Origin: Bacillota bacterium
GTDB taxonomy: Bacteria; Bacteroidota; Bacteroidia; Bacteroidales; Bacteroidaceae
Direction of reading: 5' to 3'
Length of the DNA stretch: 64,000 nt
NCBI GenBank assembly: GCA_023664625.1
Contig: JAMPFD010000005.1
Location: 62,001-126,000 of the forward strand
The position numbers were made by a program, and so were the translations under genes. Shown here piece after piece: positions 1 to 7,763 of the stretch. Position 1 is the stretch's first letter, and each line of letters starts with the position of its first letter. The notes beneath the pieces were generated by a model that saw only the letters and a program-made list of their open reading frames with translations, was not told where the DNA came from and made no database searches.

Positions 1-1099
1 GATTCACGGCTATGTTTCCGCGGCACTCATACGCCCTCGCGTTCTGTGCCTGGAAGCACCTCCGCACATCCTTGGCAAAATAGTTTCCCTCAATGAGCAT
101 AGCCACCTTGTTCCTCGCGTTTATGCACGGCGAGGAGCTTCCCGGACAGTCGTAGAAATTGTTAAGGAGATGCAGAGTGCCGTAGCGTGCCATAGGCATG
201 CGGGCAGAGCATCCTTTGCCCCAGACGTTGCAGGCGAAAGTGATGTTGAGAAGCCCTTCGTCTGCCGGCGACTCCTCGGCACTGCAGACAAGATTGCTGA
301 ACGAATGGGAGTAGGAGCGGTCCGTATAGCTGAACGTGCACCAGCTGACGGTGACGAAATCCGACTGCATGGTGATGTCGAAATTGCCGTCCATGCCGTC
401 GGTGAACTCACAGTGGTCCACCCAGACATGCTTCGAACCGGTCATCTGCAGCAGGTCCGTACCGCCGACATCGACGGAGCCGGGACCTATGAACTTCAGG
501 TTGCGGACGATGATGTTGCTGCATTTCGACATCTGGAACACACCGGCCTTGCGGTGGTTCTCGTTGCCGAACATGTCTATGAGTATCTGGCGCGTATGCT
601 GCTCCTGCTCCTCGGAGACATAGACACCGTTGCTGAGATAGCCGCCCGTCCCGGCACTGCCGCTCATCGACAGCACGCCGGCATCGTCAAGGCACGCCCT
701 GACCTCGTCGGTGACATACCATTGGGTGCAGAGCCTCGCTCCGTTGATGCCGAGAAGTGTCTTGCCCGACAAGCCGCTCATGGGCACTGACTTGGAGAGA
801 AGGAAATCTCCCGCCGAGCCGTCGAAGACAATGACGCTGTAGCGCGTCAGTGCATCAAGTATCTCGGCCTGCATGTCCTTTCCCGTTGACGTAAGCACTT
901 TGACTTTCTCCGCCGCCACCCCGGCGAAAGGATAGTCCTTCACACCGCCGCCGGTGACACGGAACTCCTCAGTACCGCCCGCGAGAGAGGTGCACACCGC
1001 CATGCCGAAAGGCTTGCCGAGGTCGTGGACAGACTGCCCGTACATTGGCGTGAAGGCAACGGCGCACACTGCCGACAGAATAATGTTGAGAAGTCTCAT
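1..1099 (-). CDS. Secreted pectate lyase, PL1-like (3' end outside window)
   Basis: The gene starts at ATG 1099 with a Sec signal peptide (MRLLNIILSAVCAVAF...YGQ) and runs off the left edge after 366 codons. The middle holds the right-handed beta-helix signatures of polysaccharide lyase family 1: VWVDHCEF followed by DFVTVSWCTF, then a segment with ARMPMARYG where PL1 enzymes carry the R-x-P-R motif, and repeated N-N-x-Y/F turns (LLNNFYD, IEGNYF). Family knowledge: PL1 enzymes cleave de-esterified homogalacturonan by beta-elimination using calcium and an arginine base. The N-terminal 60-130 residues contain no obvious second catalytic domain. It lies divergently from the lipoprotein gene at 1510, with a 22-bp repeat array between them. 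PL1 membership is fairly sure; substrate and subfamily cannot be read from sequence alone. Confidence 0.85.
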   Translation of the reverse strand, partial: MRLLNIILSAVCAVAFTPMYGQSVHDLGKPFGMAVCTSLAGGTEEFRVTGGGVKDYPFAGVAAEKVKVLTSTGKDMQAEILDALTRYSVIVFDGSAGDFLLSKSVPMSGLSGKTLLGINGARLCTQWYVTDEVRACLDDAGVLSMSGSAGTGGYLSNGVYVSEEQEQHTRQILIDMFGNENHRKAGVFQMSKCSNIIVRNLKFIGPGSVDVGGTDLLQMTGSKHVWVDHCEFTDGMDGNFDITMQSDFVTVSWCTFSYTDRSYSHSFSNLVCSAEESPADEGLLNITFACNVWGKGCSARMPMARYGTLHLLNNFYDCPGSSSPCINARNKVAMLIEGNYFAKDVRRCFQAQNARAYECRGNIAVN

Positions 1100-1237
1100 T
1101 GTTTCTTTGGTATATAGTTTTCGTTATTTTTGTATAACGATAAATCTTTAGATTTATTGTAACCGCACACCGCAAAATATCGAAAAAGGCACATATCTGC
1201 TCCCCATCAAATCCAAACCTGCCAAGGAACGGAAACA

Positions 1238-1325
1238 AAAGGTTACCGTTCACGTCACGAAAAGTAACCTTTTATACCGTAAACCGTTACCTTTTACAGG
1301 GGCAAAGGTAACCTTTCGTCATGCT
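1238..1325. repeat. 22-bp tandem array 1 (4 units)
   Basis: Four consecutive 22-bp units begin at 1238, 1260, 1282 and 1304. Each has a near-palindromic 13-nt core of the form AAAGGTWACCKTT followed by 9 variable bases that often contain CG. Later cores drift (AAAAGTAACC, AACCGTTACC). The array sits between the divergent pectate lyase and lipoprotein genes. The same four-unit layout recurs at about 13133, 23199, 48049 and 62435. Confidence 0.85.
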
Positions 1326-1447
1326 TAATCTTACACTTTGGCAACACATTGATATATAAACTATTATAAGATGCTGAAATTCTTGTGCTTTTCCGAGGGG
1401 TCAGGCCCGTGCTTAATGGCGGTTCACACTTTTTAACCGGCAAAGTT

Positions 1448-1478
1448 TTTGGCTTTTCGGGAAAAACGTGTAAATTTG
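1448..1478 (+). promoter_or_regulatory. Bacteroidetes-type promoter for the 1510 lipoprotein
   Basis: The -33 box TTTGG (1448-1452) is followed after about 19 nt by a -7 box TAAATTTG (1471-1478). This matches the TTTG / TAnnTTTG consensus. The start codon lies 32 nt downstream. Confidence 0.7.
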
Positions 1479-1509
1479 CAGGCGATAAACTATAAAATAT
1501 CAGTATAAG

Positions 1510-1929
1510 ATGGCACGACGGCTGATTTACATATTCCTACTGCTGACCACGGTGCTCTTCTCGTGCACGGATATGGATGAGCGGACGGCGGACGTGTTCC
1601 GTGAGACGGTCGCGGAGGGTCTGGCAGACACAGCCTGCCAGACAGCTGTTCTGTCGGATGACGACAGCCGGCAGTCGCCGATGGCACAACAGGGAGAGAC
1701 CGTCAGTGTCCCGACGTGCATACCTACGCCGGCAACTCCGCAAGGAGTCTCCGCCGCCAAGCAGTCGCGCACCGGCCAGTCACTTCTGCGGATACCGGTA
1801 CTCGCCGTTGCCGCAGCGCAGACGCAACGCCATCAGCTGCCAATCATTTTTGCAAAGGCGGGCACAGCCTTTGTATCACCACGTGCGGCAAACTACTATG
1901 TGTTTGCCCTAAGACGTATCTTGTGTTAG
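1510..1929 (+). CDS. Small putative lipoprotein, unknown function
   Basis: A 139-aa protein that begins with a short hydrophobic signal and a lipobox ending in LFSC (Cys about residue 20), so it is probably an outer-membrane or periplasmic lipoprotein. The rest is rich in Ala, Thr, Gln and Ser, contains three further cysteines, and ends with the hydrophobic stretch NYYVFALRRILC. No catalytic motif is visible. A good promoter lies directly upstream. A hairpin at 2046-2080 (GGATGCACCC / GGGCGTGCGTCC arms) follows but has no T tract. I do not recognise the family. The lipobox and promoter argue that it is expressed; the low-complexity middle keeps confidence moderate. Confidence 0.5.
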   Translation: MARRLIYIFLLLTTVLFSCTDMDERTADVFRETVAEGLADTACQTAVLSDDDSRQSPMAQQGETVSVPTCIPTPATPQGVSAAKQSRTGQSLLRIPVLAVAAAQTQRHQLPIIFAKAGTAFVSPRAANYYVFALRRILC

Positions 1930-2085
1930 ACTTTTCCTTTTTTCAGGCATACTCTTCAGCCTACATACCGGCAGACTCAGGCCGCTATGTTGGCGGCAAA
2001 ACAGGAAATTCGAGAACCTGAATCCCCTTATTTTCTTATCACCAAGGATGCACCCGCCCGAAAGAAGGGGCGTGCGTCCCGTCAC

Positions 2086-2240
2086 AAGTAACTGTTGAAA
2101 ATTAATTTATGCTAAACGACGCAGTTGTTTTTTAGGCGGTTAGTGTGCGTAGCGTTAGCAAGCGAGTGCGCTAAACGACAAATAAGAACAAGTTTTAGTA
2201 CAGCATAACTTAAATATAAACTAATTTACACCAGTTGCTT
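2086..2240 (+). repeat. Terminal-inverted-repeat leader element, copy 1 (155 bp)
   Basis: The left end (AAGTAACTGTTGAAAATTAA) is an imperfect inverted copy of the right end (reverse complement AAGCAACTGGTGTAAATTAG). The interior is homologous over its whole length to 47676-47828 read on the minus strand; both contain AGGCGGTT, GCGTTRGCAAGCG and AAGAACAAG. It lies 115 bp before the gene at 2356, in the same relative orientation as copy 2 has to its downstream gene. It has no coding capacity. It could be a MITE-like mobile element or a structured leader. Confidence 0.75.
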
Positions 2241-2355
2241 ATCATATCGTTTCAATCACGATGTGGAGAGGACGAACTGTATCATCAGGGCACGGCGGCC
2301 GGCCGTAGCCTGCATCAGCAGAGTCCTGTCCACACAAAAAACTTACTGAAAAAAA

Positions 2356-2766
2356 ATGGAAAAGACAAACACATCATACACCCTTGTAGACAAAGTGATA
2401 AATACATTGCCTGAGATTGAGCGCCGGCGCAACGGCTTTCTGAAGAGCATATTCGGCAGCAAGTACACTCTTACCTACCGTCCTACGGGAGCGGTGGTGA
2501 GGCAGCACAGCGAGACTTACGCCCCGGGGCTGGCAGAGGACATACAACGCATGGTGAGCACCGGCATGACTGACGACCTGCCGCAGCTGATTCCGGCGGC
2601 AAACGGAAATGTCATGATTCAGGCATATATCAGCCACGACTGCCACTTCTGCGCCATTCAGGCACTGCGGTTCCTTGATTTTGAGTATTCACCAGTCACC
2701 GAGCCCTGTGTCTATACCGGCGACAAGGCAAAGGACATTGTTTGTAAAATAACGGGAAAGGCTTAG
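2356..2766 (+). CDS. Conserved-looking hypothetical protein preceding nhaD
   Basis: A 136-aa soluble-looking protein with no signal peptide or membrane segment. The central part is a mixed alpha/beta sequence with the motif SHDCHFC, a C-x-x-C pair that could bind metal or act as a redox centre, and one more cysteine follows in EPCVYTG. The stop codon is 3 nt before the start of the frameshifted nhaD gene, so the two are almost certainly co-transcribed and possibly translationally coupled. The family is not recognised. An ion- or redox-sensing role would be inference from the operon only. Confidence 0.65.
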   Translation: MEKTNTSYTLVDKVINTLPEIERRRNGFLKSIFGSKYTLTYRPTGAVVRQHSETYAPGLAEDIQRMVSTGMTDDLPQLIPAANGNVMIQAYISHDCHFCAIQALRFLDFEYSPVTEPCVYTGDKAKDIVCKITGKA

Positions 2767-2769
2767 GAT

Positions 2770-4060
2770 ATGACAACGGTTATAGTTCTTGTATTCATCC
2801 TTGGCTACGCAATGATAGCCCTTGAGAGTGTGACAAAGATAAACAAAGCCGCCGTGGCACTGCTGATGAGTGTCGTTGTCTGGGGCTTGTTTGCCATGGG
2901 CGGCCATGCCGGCGACATTGATGCGCTGAACGCCTGCATAGAGCGCAACCTCGGTGAGGCAGGCACAACGCTCTTCTTCCTCATGGGCGCAATGATAATC
3001 ATAGAGGTGATAGACGAGCACGGAGGATTCGACTGCGTGCAGAGAATGATACATGCCCGCGGGAAGCGTTCACTGTTATGGAAGATTGGAATGGCGACGT
3101 TCCTCATGAGTGCCGTGCTTGACAACATGACGACCGCCATCGTGATGATCATGATACTGAGGAAACTCGTTGCCGGGCGTGAGGACAGGCTGTGGTATGC
3201 GGCGACGATTATCATCGCGGCCAATGCCGGCGGCGCGTTCTCCCCTATCGGTGACGTGACGACACTGATGCTATGGAACAGCAATGCCATAACCTCAGAG
3301 GGAATCATCCGCGGCATAATGGTACCGTCGGTCTTTGCGTTTGCCGTACCGGCATTGTTCATACAAACGCGCCTGCATGGCAGGCTTGAGGCTCCCGAAA
3401 CGTCTTCTGCCTCAAACAACAATGCCACACCGCTGCAGCGCGGCATTGTTCTCGTGCTGGGCATAGGAGGGCTGTGCAGCGTCCCTGTGTTCCATTCCGT
3501 CACCGGACTGCCAGCCTTCGTAGGCGTGTTGCTGGCATTGGGCGTTCTGTGGCTCGTGACAGAACTTCTTTATTGGCATAAGGCGGAGAACGATTCGACG
3601 GCCCGCCGCGTGGGACGGATGGTGTCACGCATAGACATGGCCACGATATTGTTCTTCCTCGGCATACTGATGTCCGTGGCGGTGCTGTCGGAAACGGGCG
3701 TGCTTGCCGCCGCAGGGCAATGGCTGAGCACGACAATCGGCAACAGCAGTGTCGTCACCGGAGTTATCGGCATTCTGTCTGCCGTGGTAGACAATGTGCC
3801 GCTCGTGGCAGGAGCAATGAAGATGTATGCCGTTTGACCCTCTGAATACGGACCTCGCCGTAGACGGGACGTTCTGGCAGCTGCTGGCTTACTGTGCCGG
3901 AACCGGCGGCTCGCTGCTTATCATAGGCTCCGCCGCCGGCGTGGTGGTCATGGGTCTTGAGAAGATAAGCTTCGGCTGGTACCTGCGCCATATCACTCCG
4001 TTGGTGTTCCTCGGATACGTCTGCGGACTGGCTGTCTACTGCCTTGCCATGGCGTTATGA
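2770..4060 (+). pseudogene. nhaD: Na+/H+ antiporter NhaD, interrupted by a +1 frameshift
   Basis: The first reading frame (2770-3837) encodes 355 residues that align throughout with the intact NhaD at 23634-24950. Shared blocks include RNLGEAGTTLFFLMGAM, VLDNMTTAIVMIMILRKLVA, NAGGAFSPIGDVTT and VVDNVPLVAGAMKMY. It then stops at TGA (3835-3837). Alignment resumes one base later (DPLNTDLAVDGTFWQLLAY...) in the frame ending at 4060. Dropping one T from GTTTGACC restores a protein of about 430 residues. NhaD exchanges sodium or lithium for protons across the inner membrane. This copy is either inactivated, rescued by +1 frameshifting at GTT-TGA-C, or affected by a base-calling error. The shared upstream gene at 2356 is absent from the intact copy. 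Confidence 0.85.
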
Positions 4061-4085
4061 CGGCTGCGGACAATATGATGCATTA

Positions 4086-4120
4086 GGCGGGAGACAGACA
4101 TTGGTTGCCTGTCTCCCGCC
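4086..4120 (+). terminator. Hairpin terminator after nhaD copy 1
   Basis: A perfect 12-bp stem GGCGGGAGACAG / CTGTCTCCCGCC with an 11-nt loop, followed by TGCTCTTTAT. It separates the plus-strand nhaD copy from the convergent minus-strand toxin locus and may act in both directions. Confidence 0.75.
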
Positions 4121-4159
4121 TGCTCTTTATGGTGATGCGCCGATTGCCGTACCGTCAGT

Positions 4160-4534
4160 CTATGTTTCTGTATGCAGGAAATTTTTAATTATCCTGTAAA
4201 AAACAAAACTGTCAATAAGTAATAACACAATTGACGACAATATCAAATCGTTCAGAATAAATAATTGATACACATGTATATACATTGCAAGAATTCCAAT
4301 AATGAGAAATGATACATTTATTATTCTATTTTTGAGGAATATATAGTCGAAATTATACAATAGCAGGAAAACTATCACTATTATGTCAGAACAGGGTAAT
4401 GCCACTAACAGGAAATCATTATATAGTACATCATTTAGCGTTATAGGCTTCTGCATACTCAACATACTGAAAACAGAAAATGTAAACTGTATAAATAATG
4501 CTACAATTGTTATTGTATTTACAATAATCTTCAT
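4160..4534 (-). CDS. Four-helix membrane protein, putative immunity protein
   Basis: About 124 aa if started at ATG 4534, whose ATGA overlaps the stop of the lipase-like toxin gene; a longer start at 4564 exists but is less likely. It has about four hydrophobic helices (IIVNTITIVALFIQFTFSVF, FLLVALPCSDIIVIVFLLLY and two more), few charged residues and no catalytic motif. It is AT-rich like the rest of the locus. In polymorphic toxin systems the immunity gene usually follows its toxin directly, often with overlap, and membrane immunity proteins are common against periplasm- or membrane-acting toxins. Immunity is inferred from position and topology only. Confidence 0.6.
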   Translation of the reverse strand: MKIIVNTITIVALFIQFTFSVFSMLSMQKPITLNDVLYNDFLLVALPCSDIIVIVFLLLYNFDYIFLKNRIINVSFLIIGILAMYIHVYQLFILNDLILSSIVLLLIDSFVFYRIIKNFLHTET

Positions 4535-5256
4535 TTTGACAATAGGCTGTTGATTTGTTTCCATAATTCTTCACTCTTGCCGTCAATCAAATCTCTATGT
4601 ATATACAGAATAGATTCTTCACTCTTGATTCTTATTTTATCGTCAGAAAAAGGAATATCTGGATTCCCGGAAACAGGAGTGCTAAGGAACTGGACAGGAT
4701 CATTTGTACATGTAGCGTCAATTCTTGTATTCTCTGCTTTTGCCTTTATCTGTGTAGGTTCCCATGCATTTAAGAATACCGCAGTTTCTGTTTCCCACCC
4801 TTGTTCTGACAAGTATTTTATCATGCCCTCAGAAAAGGCTCCACCCATACTATGCGAAACAAAATTAAACTTGTCATCTCCTGGTTTCATGCCTTTAATG
4901 AGTGCTTGATAATTATCTTTTGCATATTTATATCCAAGTGATTCTCTTACAATGCCTGCACTTGTAGTATAATTATAATCCTAATTTGTAAAGAATGGAG
5001 TTGCATAATCATTAAATGTATATTGTGCTCCTTTAACAAATGACGAATTGCTTCCATTCCAATAAACGGCACCTCCATTTGGAGAACCAAAACCGAGATA
5101 GCCATTAACAAAAACGATTTTGCGACCGTCAGGGTCAACACAATTTACAGGGCTGTTGCTACAATAGGCATAAGGAGATTGCCAACGGTAAGCGTTAGCA
5201 TTAATCGCCATGATTAGCGTGGCAACTGTCACCAATGTTCTTTTAAGCCTTCTCAT
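4531..5256 (-). pseudogene. RHS-tip toxin with lipase-like hydrolase domain, interrupted by in-frame TAG
   Basis: Read from ATG 5256: a Sec signal peptide (MRRLKRTLVT...NANA), then the terminal RHS-core motif SPYAYCSNSPVN..DPDGR, then a toxin domain starting KIVFVNGYLGFGSPNGG. A TAG at 4981-4983 interrupts the frame after residue 91. The same frame stays open for another 150 codons, beginning DYNYTTSAG and containing the nucleophile elbow SHSMGG (Ser about codon 136) of alpha/beta-hydrolases. The downstream part resembles secreted lipase/esterase folds that precede a short C-terminal region. One substitution would restore 241 residues. The signal peptide and RHS tip match the metalloprotease toxin at 8985 almost base for base. 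It is probably a nonsense-inactivated cassette, unless TAG is suppressed or is a sequencing error. Confidence 0.75.
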
Positions 5257-6263
5257 ATCTGTATTATTTTATGATTATTACATTTTGTTTTAAGCTGTCT
5301 GCCTCTTCCTTCGTTTTATTCCACTTGCGACGAAGTTCTTCTGTTTCTTGAGTCCAGTGTGTATTCCTCAGGTCTTGTGAGCACTGTGAAAGCTTGTAGT
5401 CAAGTTCATCAGTTATAGAATCACTGAAACCTCCATTATATCTAAGATAGGTAATCAATTGCGCTTCCAATGATTTAGCCTTGATAATAATAGCATTGGG
5501 ATTCATCTTATAGTATTCCAGTGCTTTGGTTGTGCATTTGAGTGTAAACGCATCACATACTCTGTACTTTGTGTAGTAAGACAGTGCAAGTTCTGACAGC
5601 TGGCAGGCAATTGTTTCTTTTTTGGTCAAAGGAGACATATATGTGCCAACGATAACAGCAGAATCCTTTATCTCGAATTGATCTTTTTGAGCCCATGTCG
5701 GAATGTATTGCTGGGATGTAAGTTCTACGTTAACCCAATCTTCCGGAAATTGATTGTCTTCATCCTTATACATGACATAGCAATGGCGTGGTGCTCTGGC
5801 AAGGTATGCATTGGCACCAAGCTCCTCGGCGTACAGAATAAATGTCCATGGAAGTGAATGGCATTGTCCTTTGTGCGTTTTAAGTACTTTGGATACTAAT
5901 TGACGATTCCAGCTCTCTTTTTCATCAAAATCATATCTGAATGGTGTATATCTGTTGCCGGACCATGGATAGAAAAAGAAATTGCAGAGTGTCATCTGTT
6001 TAGCCGTCTTGTATTGTGACAAGTTATTAGCATTCATCCAACGCTTCATATATGCAACATCTTTCAGGATGGGCTCACAGAAATCTTTCTCGTAATCCAG
6101 ATTACCGTCAAGGTAGGCACATTCTGCCACAAAGACTGCCCGACGGATAGATATGGGGCTCTTTCCTTCAAGCATGTCTGCCATTTCAGTATATGCCTTC
6201 TCGTAGTATTCGTTGCCGGTAAAGTTTTGGGCTATTGTAACTTGCAAGAAAGACATTATGAAT
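5159..6263 (-). repeat. 1.1-kb direct repeat, copy 2
   Basis: Nearly base-identical to 8888-9992 (offset 3729), covering most of the transglutaminase-like gene, the 7-bp spacer, and the signal peptide plus start of the RHS tip of the following toxin. The proteins encoded inside the repeat are identical apart from one signal-peptide residue (Met versus Ile). Both ends are abrupt. Confidence 0.9.
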
Positions 6264-6319
6264 ACTATGATAGTGAAGATATTTCTATTGTCAATAGTTC
6301 CATTCATACTATTTCCCAT
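5264..6319 (-). CDS. Secreted transglutaminase-like protein, copy 2 (hybrid N-terminus)
   Basis: 351 aa. From FIMSFLQVTIAQ onward it is identical to the protein at 8993-10027. The N-terminal 13 residues (MGNSMNGTIDNRN) come instead from the C-terminal region of a metalloprotease toxin gene, fused in frame before the hydrophobic signal segment, so the export signal is probably still usable. The core has the order expected of a transglutaminase/papain-like fold: Cys in GQCHSLPWTF, His in PRHCYVMY and an acidic position in WVNVELTS. The C-terminal third is helical and charged. It lies 7 bp before the lipase-like toxin gene. The constant pairing with exported RHS-tip toxins suggests a role in processing or crosslinking them, which is inference. 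Confidence 0.75.
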   Translation of the reverse strand: MGNSMNGTIDNRNIFTIIVFIMSFLQVTIAQNFTGNEYYEKAYTEMADMLEGKSPISIRRAVFVAECAYLDGNLDYEKDFCEPILKDVAYMKRWMNANNLSQYKTAKQMTLCNFFFYPWSGNRYTPFRYDFDEKESWNRQLVSKVLKTHKGQCHSLPWTFILYAEELGANAYLARAPRHCYVMYKDEDNQFPEDWVNVELTSQQYIPTWAQKDQFEIKDSAVIVGTYMSPLTKKETIACQLSELALSYYTKYRVCDAFTLKCTTKALEYYKMNPNAIIIKAKSLEAQLITYLRYNGGFSDSITDELDYKLSQCSQDLRNTHWTQETEELRRKWNKTKEEADSLKQNVIIIK

Positions 6320-6385
6320 AATATTGTTTTCCCATCCCCTGTTTGGACCACTTTCATCTGTATACTGATCGGGAAGCCCTAAATC
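6264..6385 (-). pseudogene. Remnant of a metalloprotease toxin gene
   Basis: About 36 codons homologous to 8375-8460, encoding LGLPDQYTDESGPN and the Met-turn region ENNIMGNSMNG. The remnant is fused in frame to the second transglutaminase-like gene, and a TAA lies about eight codons upstream of the homology. It lacks the HExxH zinc motif. It shows that a second metalloprotease cassette once sat here. Confidence 0.8.
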
Positions 6386-6441
6386 AAAGATGGAAACGCA
6401 ACATTATCGCTTTCAATCTTGAATTTATGCCATGTCCATAT

Positions 6442-6909
6442 TTACCACAGATGCAAACTCCAAGGAATATTGTTATCTGTTTGGAACATCTCAGACTCAT
6501 TCAAACCAAAGAATCTCATAGCTTCTTCATATTCATCTTTTCTATTGTATTCATGTAAATTATAATTGTCATCAGGATTCTTGTTCGTAGTCTTTAAATC
6601 TTTGATAATGCAGTAATTTATAATTTTCTTACTATTTATATCTGAACATTTTATCACAATAAAACGTTCATTCCAGAATATTCGATAAGGAATTCCTTTT
6701 TGGTTTATTCCACTAAAACCATCTTTGTATGGATTCTGAGAATAATACAAATTTGGCAAAGGATGACCTTCTGATGAAATGGCCATTGTTTCAACCAGAT
6801 AAAAACTTGTATTTCCAATTCGTTTATACTGTGTGATGTCTCCACATCCCCATGCTCCTAAAAACAGAATTATTGGGAGAAGCACCAGCATTAATAGTTT
6901 TTTTTTCAT
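6442..6909 (-). CDS. Putative immunity lipoprotein for the RHS toxin at 7679
   Basis: 155 aa with a strong signal (KKKLLMLVLLPIILFLGAW) and a lipobox Cys (GCGD), so it is probably a membrane-anchored lipoprotein. The mature part is a compact mixed alpha/beta sequence with several Tyr and Trp, without known catalytic motifs. Its ATG overlaps the stop of the upstream RHS-tip toxin gene (ATGA, 6906-6909), which is typical toxin-immunity coupling. Periplasmic lipoprotein immunity proteins are known for toxins delivered to the periplasm. The assignment rests on context; the family is not recognised. Confidence 0.6.
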   Translation of the reverse strand: MKKKLLMLVLLPIILFLGAWGCGDITQYKRIGNTSFYLVETMAISSEGHPLPNLYYSQNPYKDGFSGINQKGIPYRIFWNERFIVIKCSDINSKKIINYCIIKDLKTTNKNPDDNYNLHEYNRKDEYEEAMRFFGLNESEMFQTDNNIPWSLHLW

Positions 6910-7679
6910 TTGCGTGTTCTCTTGATATAAAATTGATATGTATTACCAAATGCTTTTCTCTGACTACGCCTGTGATTGCTCAGAACGGGAATGTGATAAC
7001 CAAGAGAAGTTACGCTTTTGGAATCTGTGACTACATTGTTTATATATAAGCCATTTCGACTACTATATCCATCATACCTGTAAGTACCAATAAACTGCAT
7101 CGGGCTAAATGGACTTGCTTGCCACGGGAAAAACTCAGGTCTTCCCACGTTAATATATTTGCCACAGTTTCCTCTTGAGCGTATCTCACTCTGATTGTTC
7201 TTCACAAAATCCTCGCTCATTACGGCTTCTGTATATGGATGATCTCCCGGGAAAACAGAGAATTCAGGCCCGGAACCATTTATAAATTCGTCGAAAAGAC
7301 TCCAGTCTCTATCCCGAGATCCAATCAACCAACCTTTGTCTATGCTGACTATATCAAAAGTAAATCCATTACTGTACAAGCTTTCAAGTCCCAAGCCCTC
7401 TTTCCCACACAAGATGTTATCAATGATTCCTTCAAACTCCCCAAGAACACAGCCTCTGCCTCCAATGTAGGTAAAGCCTTCTCTTGCAGCATTTCCATCA
7501 AACCAGGTATAGTAGGACGTATTATTGTTCTGATACCAGTCTCTTCCATCAGGATCTATGGCATTGACAGAATTTCCGCCACAATAACTATATGGGCTAA
7601 GGTGGTAGTAATTCTCGGCATGTGGGTCAATTGTCATGAACATAGCCCTTGCATTCCCGCTGATATCCTTGAACGGCAC
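6906..7679 (-). CDS. RHS-tip toxin cassette of unknown activity, chimeric 5' end
   Basis: About 257 aa from GTG 7679. Residues about 15-45 are a classic RHS-core end (TIDPHAENYYHLSPYSYC ... NAIDPDGRDW). After the DPDG boundary, where polymorphic toxins switch to a variable C-terminal domain, come about 210 residues with aromatic-rich and Gly-rich segments and an Arg/Lys-rich tail (NHRRSQRK, YIKRTRK); I recognise no catalytic motif. Unlike its two neighbours it has no signal peptide. The frame continues upstream of GTG 7679 into a stretch matching comM (VDRIDIQCEITPVPF) and meets TGA near 7741. It may be a silent cassette that needs recombination behind a signal-peptide start, or a gene using a non-ATG start. 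Confidence 0.65.
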   Translation of the reverse strand: MPFKDISGNARAMFMTIDPHAENYYHLSPYSYCGGNSVNAIDPDGRDWYQNNNTSYYTWFDGNAAREGFTYIGGRGCVLGEFEGIIDNILCGKEGLGLESLYSNGFTFDIVSIDKGWLIGSRDRDWSLFDEFINGSGPEFSVFPGDHPYTEAVMSEDFVKNNQSEIRSRGNCGKYINVGRPEFFPWQASPFSPMQFIGTYRYDGYSSRNGLYINNVVTDSKSVTSLGYHIPVLSNHRRSQRKAFGNTYQFYIKRTRK

Positions 7680-7722
7680 AGGCGTTATCTCACACTGGAT
7701 GTCTATACGGTCTACAAAAATA
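7669..7722 (-). pseudogene. Fragment of comM fused to the RHS cassette
   Basis: About 54 bp nearly identical to 10394-10447 inside comM, with more than 30 bases in an uninterrupted match. It encodes DRIDIQCEITPVPF in the same frame as the RHS-tip toxin that follows. It is a recombination scar: the intact comM lies 2.4 kb upstream on the same strand. Confidence 0.85.
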
Positions 7723-7763
7723 TGATTCGGATATTTTACTCACTTTTTGCATATCATCATTTG

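Noticed and set aside
170..790. 206-codon plus-strand frame at the left edge
   Set aside because: It is antisense to the pectate lyase gene, whose beta-helix motifs are clear on the minus strand.
3827..4060. Separate 77-codon membrane protein gene
   Set aside because: It aligns with the end of NhaD and is the frameshifted remainder of the same gene.
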